NCBI RefSeq assembly: GCF_030160075.1
Contig: NZ_BSNQ01000003.1
Span: 2,224,128-2,288,127 of the forward strand
Direction of reading: 5' to 3'
DNA from: Dyella lipolytica
Lineage (GTDB): Bacteria; Pseudomonadota; Gammaproteobacteria; Xanthomonadales; Rhodanobacteraceae
DNA length: 64,000 nucleotides
Made by a program: the position numbers and the translations under genes. Of the stretch, positions 58,193 to 64,000 are shown one piece after another (position 1 is the first letter of the stretch; every line of letters starts with the position of its first letter). Under the pieces are notes generated by a model. The model was not told where the DNA came from. It did not search any database and saw nothing but the letters and a program-made list of their open reading frames with translations.

Positions 58193-59631
58193 CACTCGCT
58201 CGTCCTCAAATGACCGGCATGCGCCAGCTCCACGGCTGCCGTGCCGATGTCGCCGGCACCGAGCAGCAGCAGCAGATCGCCGTCGCGCAACAGCGCCGGC
58301 AGGGTGTCTTTCAATTCGCGGGGATGCGCGATCAGTACCGGATCGACCTTGCCGCGCGCGCGCACCGCGCGCGCCAGGGCGCGACCGTCCGCACCGGCGA
58401 TCGGCGCTTCGCCGGCCGGGTAGACCTCGGTCAGCACCAGCACATCGGCTTCGGCCAACACATTCGCGAAGTCGTCGAGCAAGTCGCGCGTACGGCTATA
58501 GCGATGCGGCTGGAAGCCCACGACCAGGCGACGCTCCGGCCAACCGCCGCGCGCTGCCGCAAACACTGCCGCGAGTTCGCGCGGGTGATGACCGTAGTCA
58601 TCAATCAGCATCACTTTGCCGTCGTCCAGTGCGATATCGCCGCGGCGATGGAAACGGCGGCCCACACCTTCGAAATGAGCCAGCGCGTGCGCAATCGATG
58701 CTGCTTCCACGCCCAGCTGCCAGCCGATCGATGCCGCCGCCAGCGCATTGAGCACGTTGTGTCGCCCGGGCAAGTTGAGCACGACCGGAATCGCCTTCGT
58801 AACACCGGGCAACAACAGATCGAAGTGCATTTCGAAACCGCGTTGCACTACATTCGTGGCGCGCACATCCGCGTTCTCAGTGTCGATACCGTAAGTCATC
58901 ACGCGGCGCGCGGTGATCTTGGCCAGCTCCGCCACTTCCGGATCGTCCACGCACAGCACGGCCAGGCCGTAGAACGGCAAGCGATGCAGAAAATCGCTGA
59001 AGGCCTTGCGCACCAGCGCGAAGTCGCCCTGGTAGTTTTCTAGGTGATCCGCATCGATATTCGTCACCACCGCGATAACCGGCGACAACAGCAAGAACGA
59101 ACCATCCGACTCGTCCGCCTCGGCCACGAGATATTGCCCCGTGCCCAAGCGCGCATTCGCACCGGCCGCGTTGAGCTGGCCGCCGATCACAAACGTGGGA
59201 TCGTAATTCGCCTCCGCCAGCACACTGGCAGCCAGGCTGGTGGTGGTGGTTTTGCCGTGCGTGCCGGCGATGGCGATGCCGCGGCGGAAGCGCATCAGCT
59301 CGCCGAGCATTTCCGCGCGCGGGATCACGGGAATGCGCGCTTCGCGGGCGGCGACCAGTTCCGGGTTGTCTTGTTTGATCGCGCTCGACGTGACCACGAC
59401 ATCGGCGTCACCGATGTGCGCGGCGAGATGACCGATACGCACATCGATGCCAAGCTGACGCAACCGCTGTGCCGTTGGCGACTCGCTGCGATCCGAACCG
59501 GATACCGCGTAACCGAGGTTATGCAGCACTTCGGCAATACCGCTCATGCCGACACCGCCGATGCCGATGAAGTGCACACGGCGGAAGGTGCTCATCAAAT
59601 CTTCGTGTGCGAGCAGTCGACGTGGCGTCAT
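58192..59631 (-). CDS. murC: UDP-N-acetylmuramate-L-alanine ligase MurC
   Basis: Adds L-alanine to UDP-MurNAc in the cytoplasm, 479 residues. Motifs: [19 protein letters not shown] loop [22 protein letters not shown], and the C-terminal domain DDYGHHPRE and [12 protein letters not shown] 59631 forms an ATGA overlap with the stop of murG, giving an N-terminal [12 protein letters not shown]; the internal ATG at 59595 is the alternative, nearer to other MurC starts. It lies in the coupled dcw run. Confidence 0.96.
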   Translation of the reverse strand: MTPRRLLAHEDLMSTFRRVHFIGIGGVGMSGIAEVLHNLGYAVSGSDRSESPTAQRLRQLGIDVRIGHLAAHIGDADVVVTSSAIKQDNPELVAAREARIPVIPRAEMLGELMRFRRGIAIAGTHGKTTTTSLAASVLAEANYDPTFVIGGQLNAAGANARLGTGQYLVAEADESDGSFLLLSPVIAVVTNIDADHLENYQGDFALVRKAFSDFLHRLPFYGLAVLCVDDPEVAELAKITARRVMTYGIDTENADVRATNVVQRGFEMHFDLLLPGVTKAIPVVLNLPGRHNVLNALAAASIGWQLGVEAASIAHALAHFEGVGRRFHRRGDIALDDGKVMLIDDYGHHPRELAAVFAAARGGWPERRLVVGFQPHRYSRTRDLLDDFANVLAEADVLVLTEVYPAGEAPIAGADGRALARAVRARGKVDPVLIAHPRELKDTLPALLRDGDLLLLLGAGDIGTAAVELAHAGHLRTSE

Positions 59632-60701
59632 GCGGCCACCTCCACGCAAGCGCGAGCAATGTCTGCCGCTGCATTCGGCTTGGCCAGCGTGCGTGCAGCC
59701 TCGGCCATCGCAAGCATTACTGTGCGATTGCCAAGCAACGCGTTCAACCGCTGCGCCAGGTCTTTCGTATTCAGATCGCGCTCCTGTATCAATTCAGCCG
59801 CACCGGCAGCGACCAGCGCTTCGGCGTTGCGCGTCTGGTGGTCGTCGACCGCATGCGGAAACGGCACCAGCACCGCGCCCAATCCACACGCGGTCAGTTC
59901 CGCCAGCGTCAACGCACCGGCACGACATACCGCCAGATCGGCCCACGCGTACGTGCCGGCCATGTCCTCGATAAACGGCACGATGCGCGCTTCCACGCCC
60001 GCATCGGCATACGCCTTGCGTGCTTCGTCGATGCCCCGGTTGCCGCATTGGTGCAGCACGTCGGGCCGCTGATCGGTCGGCAAATTTGCAAGCGCCTGCG
60101 GAACGGATAGGTTCAACGCGCGCGCACCCAGACTGCCTCCCAGCACCAGCAACCGCGGCTTACCGCTGCGCTCGCCCATGCGTTGCGCAGGCGACGGCAG
60201 CGACGCGATCGCGGCGCGCACCGGATTACCTACCCACTCAGCATTCGGCAGGCTATCGACAAACCCAGCCATCACACGCCGCGCATGCGCTGCGAGCTTG
60301 CGATTGGTGAAACCGGCCACTCGGTTCTGCTCATGCACAAGCAGCGGACGGCGCAGCAAACGCGCCGCGACTCCGCCGGGGCCTGCCACATAGCCGCCCA
60401 TCGACAGCACGCTGCGCGGCTTCAAGCGATGAAGCACGGCAACTGATGACAACAAGGCGCGCAACAACATCCACGGTGCCAGCAGACGCGTCCTCAAACC
60501 TTTGCCGCGCAGACCGCCCACGGCAACTGTATGCAGCTCGATGCCATGCGCCGGCACCACTTTGGTTTCCATGCCGCCGGCAGCGCCGAGCCAAACGACG
60601 GGTACACCTTGCGCACGCAAGGTCTCGGCCACCGCCAGGCCTGGGAAAATGTGGCCGCCAGTTCCGCCAGCCATGATCAGCACGGGCGCCTGCGTGCTCA
60701 T
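59628..60701 (-). CDS. murG: Peptidoglycan glycosyltransferase MurG (lipid II synthase)
   Basis: GT28 glycosyltransferase adding GlcNAc to lipid I on the inner face of the membrane, 357 residues. Motifs: IMAGGTGGHIFPGLAVAE, VGGLRGKGLRTR, SMGGYVAGPGGVAA, HEQNRVAGFTN, LVLGGSLGARALN, and the UDP-GlcNAc-binding C-terminal CRAGALTLAELTACG and VPFPHAVDDHQTRNA. ATG 60701 overlaps the ftsW stop in an ATGA. The open frame reaches 61181 inside ftsW and must not be used as the start. Confidence 0.97.
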   Translation of the reverse strand: MSTQAPVLIMAGGTGGHIFPGLAVAETLRAQGVPVVWLGAAGGMETKVVPAHGIELHTVAVGGLRGKGLRTRLLAPWMLLRALLSSVAVLHRLKPRSVLSMGGYVAGPGGVAARLLRRPLLVHEQNRVAGFTNRKLAAHARRVMAGFVDSLPNAEWVGNPVRAAIASLPSPAQRMGERSGKPRLLVLGGSLGARALNLSVPQALANLPTDQRPDVLHQCGNRGIDEARKAYADAGVEARIVPFIEDMAGTYAWADLAVCRAGALTLAELTACGLGAVLVPFPHAVDDHQTRNAEALVAAGAAELIQERDLNTKDLAQRLNALLGNRTVMLAMAEAARTLAKPNAAADIARACVEVAA

Positions 60702-61936
60702 GCCGCCACCGCCTCGCGCTCGCGCGTCGTCTCTGCATTCGCGTCGGGCACGGCGGTGGCCGGCAGGCGTGTCGCCATATGGCGTGCATCCAGTGCGCGG
60801 TTGATTTCGAACGTCGCGCGCAACAGCACGCCCGCCATCGCGCACGTCAACACTATCGAGGAGCCGCCGTAGCTGATCAGCGGCAGCGTCAGACCCTTGG
60901 TCGGCAGCGCACCGAGATTCACGCCTACCGACACCATGGTCTGCAAACCGATCATCAGCGAAATGCCGAAGGCGATGTAACCGGCGAAGCGCTGCCCTAC
61001 TTCCACGCCTTTCAAGCCCATATGCAGGCCGCGCCAGACCGCTAGCGCGAACATGCCTATCACGGCAACGATGCCGAACAGGCCCAGTTCCTCGCCGATC
61101 ACCGCAAAAATGAAATCCGTATGCGCCTCGGGCAGGTACGACAGCTTCAGCACGCTCGAACCCAAACCTACGCCGGTCCACTCACCGCGGCCGATCGCCA
61201 TGAGCGATTGAGTGAGCTGAAAGCCATCGTTGAACGGATCCTTCCACGGATCCATGAACGAGGTAAGCCGCTTCATGCGATAGCTTTCGCTGGTCGCTGC
61301 AATCGCCAGCAGCGGCATCAACGGCAAGCCCATCAGGAACAGAAAGATCGGCCGCGCGCCGCCAAGCCAGACCATGGCAATGGTCACGGCAATGACCAAC
61401 GTGGCCGAACCGAAGTCGGGCTGCGCGAGCAGAAGCAGCACGATGATGCCCGATACGGCAATCGGCTTGATCAATCCGAGAAAGCGGGTCTCGATGCTTT
61501 CGCGATGACGCACCAGATAGCTGGCGATATACACCACCAGGATCAGCTTGACCGCCTCTACCGGCTGGAAGGTGGTAACGAGAAGATTGATCCAGCGCCG
61601 TGCGCCATTGAGCTTCATGCCGAAATGCGGCACGAATACCGCCAGCAACATGATGAAGGCCACCAGCATCAGGAAGAATGCGTGCTTTTCCACTTCCTTC
61701 AATTCGGTGCGCATCGCCATGCCGGCCGCAACGACGCCCAACCCGAGATACATCAGATGGTGCTTGAGGAAATAGAACTCGCCTTTGTGCGAGCTATCGG
61801 CCACCGCGATCGAACTCGACGCCACCATCACGACACCAAGACAGGCAAGGCCGACCAGGGCCACCAGCAGCGGCAAGTCGAACTTGCCGCGCGGGCCCTG
61901 CCGCCGCTTTGCCTGCGATGTGCCGAAACCAAACAT
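60698..61936 (-). CDS. ftsW: Peptidoglycan glycosyltransferase FtsW
   Basis: SEDS-family polymerase working with FtsI at the septum, 412 residues with about ten membrane helices. Landmarks: VMVASSSIAVADSSH, LNGARRWINL, FQPVEAVKLILVVYIASYL, LLAQPDFGSATLVIA, AHTDFIFAVIGEELGLFG and the C-terminal LPLISYGGSSI. ATG 61936 overlaps the mraY stop as TGATG. Adjacent mraY and ftsW leave no room for murD, which sits between them in E. coli. A longer frame reaching 62998 is a shadow. Confidence 0.96.
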   Translation of the reverse strand: MFGFGTSQAKRRQGPRGKFDLPLLVALVGLACLGVVMVASSSIAVADSSHKGEFYFLKHHLMYLGLGVVAAGMAMRTELKEVEKHAFFLMLVAFIMLLAVFVPHFGMKLNGARRWINLLVTTFQPVEAVKLILVVYIASYLVRHRESIETRFLGLIKPIAVSGIIVLLLLAQPDFGSATLVIAVTIAMVWLGGARPIFLFLMGLPLMPLLAIAATSESYRMKRLTSFMDPWKDPFNDGFQLTQSLMAIGRGEWTGVGLGSSVLKLSYLPEAHTDFIFAVIGEELGLFGIVAVIGMFALAVWRGLHMGLKGVEVGQRFAGYIAFGISLMIGLQTMVSVGVNLGALPTKGLTLPLISYGGSSIVLTCAMAGVLLRATFEINRALDARHMATRLPATAVPDANAETTREREAVAA

Positions 61937-63018
61937 CAACGTACCTTCAACGTTGCAAGACCGATAAGCACCAGCACGACGCTGATGATCCAGAAACGCA
62001 CGATGACCCGTGGCTCGGGCCAGCCTTTCAATTCGAAGTGATGGTGGATCGGCGCCATGCGGAAGATGCGCTTGCCGGTCATCTTGAAGCTGGCGACCTG
62101 CAGCATCACCGAGACGGTTTCCATCACGAACACGCCGCCCATGATCAGCAACACGATTTCCTGGCGCACGATCACCGCGATGGCAGCCAACGCAGCGCCA
62201 ATCGCCAGCGCGCCGACATCGCCCATGAACACCTGCGCGGGATACGTGTTGAACCAGAGGAAGCCCAGGCCCGCACCTGATAGTGCCCCGCAGAAAATAG
62301 CGAGCTCGCCTGCACCCGGAATCGCCGGGATACCGAGATATTCGGAAAAGACCTTGTTGCCGGCCAGGTACGCGAAGATGCCCAGCGCGCCGGAGACCAG
62401 CACCGTCGGCATGATCGCGAGACCATCCAGCCCATCGGTGAGATTCACGGCGTTGGAGAAGCCAACGATCATGAAATACGCGATGACGATGAAAAACACG
62501 CCCAATGGCACCGCCACATGTTTGAACAGCGGTACAAACAGCGCAGTCTCCGCCGGCAGCGTCGCCGAGTGATACAGGAACCACGCCGCACCGACGCCGA
62601 ACACCGATTGCCAGAAATACTTCCAGCGCGAAGCCAAGCCGCGACTGTCCTTCAACACCAGCTTGCGATAGTCGTCGTAGAAACCGATCACGCCGAAGCA
62701 CAGCAACACCGCAAGCACCAGCCAGATATAGCGATTGGCGAGATCGGCCCACAGCAACGTAGCGACGGCCACCGCAAGCAGGATCATCACGCCGCCCATG
62801 GTGGGCGTACCCGCTTTTGACAAATGTGTTTGCGGACCATCCTTGCGCACCACCTGCCCGGCTTTGAGCGCGGCCAGATTGCGGATCAATGCCGGACCAA
62901 ACAGCAGCGACATCGCCAGCGCGGTCAAAGCCGCCATGATCGTGCGGAAGGTGATGTACTGAAAAAGATGCAGGGCGGTGAAATGCCGTGCCATCCAATC
63001 CGCTAGTTCAAGCAGCAT
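61936..63018 (-). CDS. mraY: Phospho-MurNAc-pentapeptide transferase MraY
   Basis: Integral membrane enzyme making lipid I from UDP-MurNAc-pentapeptide and undecaprenyl phosphate, 360 residues with about ten helices. Motifs: [30 protein letters not shown] with the magnesium-binding aspartates, [31 protein letters not shown] and [14 protein letters not shown]. The start at 63018 is 8 nt inside the murF stop, an 11-bp overlap. Its stop overlaps ftsW. Length is standard. Confidence 0.97.
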   Translation of the reverse strand: MLLELADWMARHFTALHLFQYITFRTIMAALTALAMSLLFGPALIRNLAALKAGQVVRKDGPQTHLSKAGTPTMGGVMILLAVAVATLLWADLANRYIWLVLAVLLCFGVIGFYDDYRKLVLKDSRGLASRWKYFWQSVFGVGAAWFLYHSATLPAETALFVPLFKHVAVPLGVFFIVIAYFMIVGFSNAVNLTDGLDGLAIMPTVLVSGALGIFAYLAGNKVFSEYLGIPAIPGAGELAIFCGALSGAGLGFLWFNTYPAQVFMGDVGALAIGAALAAIAVIVRQEIVLLIMGGVFVMETVSVMLQVASFKMTGKRIFRMAPIHHHFELKGWPEPRVIVRFWIISVVLVLIGLATLKVR

Positions 63019-64000
63019 GAGGTGCGCCCTCCCCTGGCCGCGCGCCCTTCAGCGCGGCGACGACTTGTTCCATACCCGCTGAGTGCGAGCCCTTCACCAG
63101 ACAAGTAACGCCGGCATGCAGTTGCGCACGTAGTGCGTCGATCAACGCCGCTTTGTCTGCGAAATGCACGCCACCCGCTCCGAATGCCTCGACGGCGGCC
63201 GCATTCAACGGACCCACAGCGAACAATTTTTGGATACCCTGCTCGCGCGCATGACGACCCACACCGGCGTGTAGCGCACGGGCATCTGCGCCCAACTCGG
63301 CCATATCGCCAAGCACCAGCCAGCGCTCGCCTTCGGCGAGGGCGAGCGTGTCGATAGCTGCGTGCATCGAACTCGGATTGGCGTTGTAGCTATCGTCGAT
63401 CAATGTCCATCCGTCAGGCATGGCGATGCGCTTCAGGCGTCCTTCGACCGCTGACGCGTGCTCAAGGCCAGCCACGATCGTGTCCAGCGGCACATCGAGC
63501 GCCAGCGCGATCGCGCTGGCCGCGAGGGCATTGGCGATGTTGTGGCGGCCGGGCAACGGCAGCGACACTTCCGCGTCACCATGCGGCGTACTCAACACAA
63601 AACGCGAGCCGTCGACGCGCTGTTCCACGATGTCTGCGCCCACATCCGCCTTGTGGTCCAGGGCGAAACGCAACACCCGGCGCCCACCGGCCAGTCCGCT
63701 GAAAAAGCTCGCGAACGCATCGTCGGCATTGATCACTGCCACGCCGTCGGCAGGCAATGCGCGGTAAAGCGCGCCCTTGGTTTCCGCCACCATTTCGATC
63801 GTACCCATCCGCTCAAGATGAGCCGGCGCGATGAGATTCACGAGGCCGATATCGGGCCGTGCGATGGCAGCAAGATAGTCGATATCGCCCGGTTTGCCTG
63901 CACCCATTTCGAGCACCGCATATTCGGTGTCTTCCGGCATCCACAGCAAGGTCAGCGGCAAGCCAATCTCGTTGTTGTAGCTGCCGGTGTTGACATGCGT
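63008..64000 (-). CDS. murF: UDP-MurNAc-tripeptide:D-Ala-D-Ala ligase MurF, 5' part missing
   Basis: Adds the D-Ala-D-Ala dipeptide, finishing the UDP-MurNAc-pentapeptide. Only the last 330 residues lie in the window; the frame runs off the right edge with [12 protein letters not shown], a Mur ligase motif, at the limit. Visible landmarks are [76 protein letters not shown] and [13 protein letters not shown], quoted in pieces. The missing N-terminus (about 130 residues) includes the ATP loop. The stop overlaps mraY by 11 bp. Confidence 0.93.
   Translation of the reverse strand, partial: THVNTGSYNNEIGLPLTLLWMPEDTEYAVLEMGAGKPGDIDYLAAIARPDIGLVNLIAPAHLERMGTIEMVAETKGALYRALPADGVAVINADDAFASFFSGLAGGRRVLRFALDHKADVGADIVEQRVDGSRFVLSTPHGDAEVSLPLPGRHNIANALAASAIALALDVPLDTIVAGLEHASAVEGRLKRIAMPDGWTLIDDSYNANPSSMHAAIDTLALAEGERWLVLGDMAELGADARALHAGVGRHAREQGIQKLFAVGPLNAAAVEAFGAGGVHFADKAALIDALRAQLHAGVTCLVKGSHSAGMEQVVAALKGARPGEGAPHAA

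Noticed and set aside
60702-61181. N-terminal extension of murG into ftsW
   Set aside because: The extra residues are an out-of-frame reading of ftsW; the ATGA overlap at 60698-60701 marks the real start.
61937-62998. Extension of ftsW into mraY
   Set aside because: It is an off-frame reading of mraY; the TGATG junction gives the real start at 61936.

Overview
The window is high-GC chromosomal DNA from a gammaproteobacterium, most likely of the order Xanthomonadales (Lysobacterales), family Rhodanobacteraceae (Dyella, Luteibacter or Rhodanobacter-like). This rests on gene content and order: a TonB-linked sugar utilisation locus beside pilS/pilR, the block lptD-surA-pdxA-rsmA-apaG-apaH, and a division and cell wall (dcw) cluster in which mraY is followed directly by ftsW with no murD between them. 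No rRNA, tRNA, CRISPR array or insertion sequence was recognised. 49 coding features are listed, one of them a doubtful 12-codon ORF.

Bases 1-16.9 kb hold the type IV pilus two-component pair pilS and pilR. The two genes lie 13.5 kb apart, with an alpha-glucoside locus between them. That locus has a divergent LacI-type regulator, a cytoplasmic GH65 phosphorylase fused to beta-phosphoglucomutase, a TonB-dependent receptor, an MFS transporter, a lipoprotein GH65 hydrolase, a periplasmic GH37 trehalase and a secreted esterase. Tandem palindromes overlap the promoter of the phosphorylase gene. From 16.9 to 20.8 kb, on the minus strand, is a three-gene phosphorelay (CHASE3 kinase, single-domain receiver, receiver-kinase-receiver hybrid) without an output domain.

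Bases 20.9-30 kb form a mannoside locus. A GH92 alpha-mannosidase is divergent from an operon of LacI regulator, FucP-like symporter, PfkB fructokinase, mannose isomerase/AGE-family epimerase and secreted M1 peptidase. Read together: mannose is cut from alpha-mannosides, imported, isomerised to fructose and phosphorylated to fructose 6-phosphate. Two palindromic operators lie between the divergent genes.

Bases 30-40.8 kb are mixed housekeeping and accessory genes: a DUF4105 membrane protein divergent from an alpha/beta-hydrolase lipoprotein, ssb, a polyprenyl diphosphate synthase (ispB), a dienelactone-hydrolase homologue, two ubiquinone hydroxylases, a small membrane protein next to a PduO-type cobalamin adenosyltransferase, a histone-deacetylase homologue and msrB.

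Bases 40.9-48 kb carry the outer-membrane biogenesis and maintenance operon lptD-surA-pdxA-rsmA-apaG-apaH. From 48 kb to the end, mostly on the minus strand, are secA, an M23 peptidase, dciA (plus strand), lpxC and the dcw genes ftsZ-ftsA-ftsQ-ddlB-murC-murG-ftsW-mraY-murF; murF runs off the right edge. The genes from murF to ftsA overlap at stop/start codons and look like one translationally coupled unit.

The observations most worth following are the sugar locus lying between pilS and pilR, the two-compartment GH65 design, the ManA-independent mannose route with an attached peptidase, the missing murD, the output-less phosphorelay, and two sets of well-formed LacI operators.
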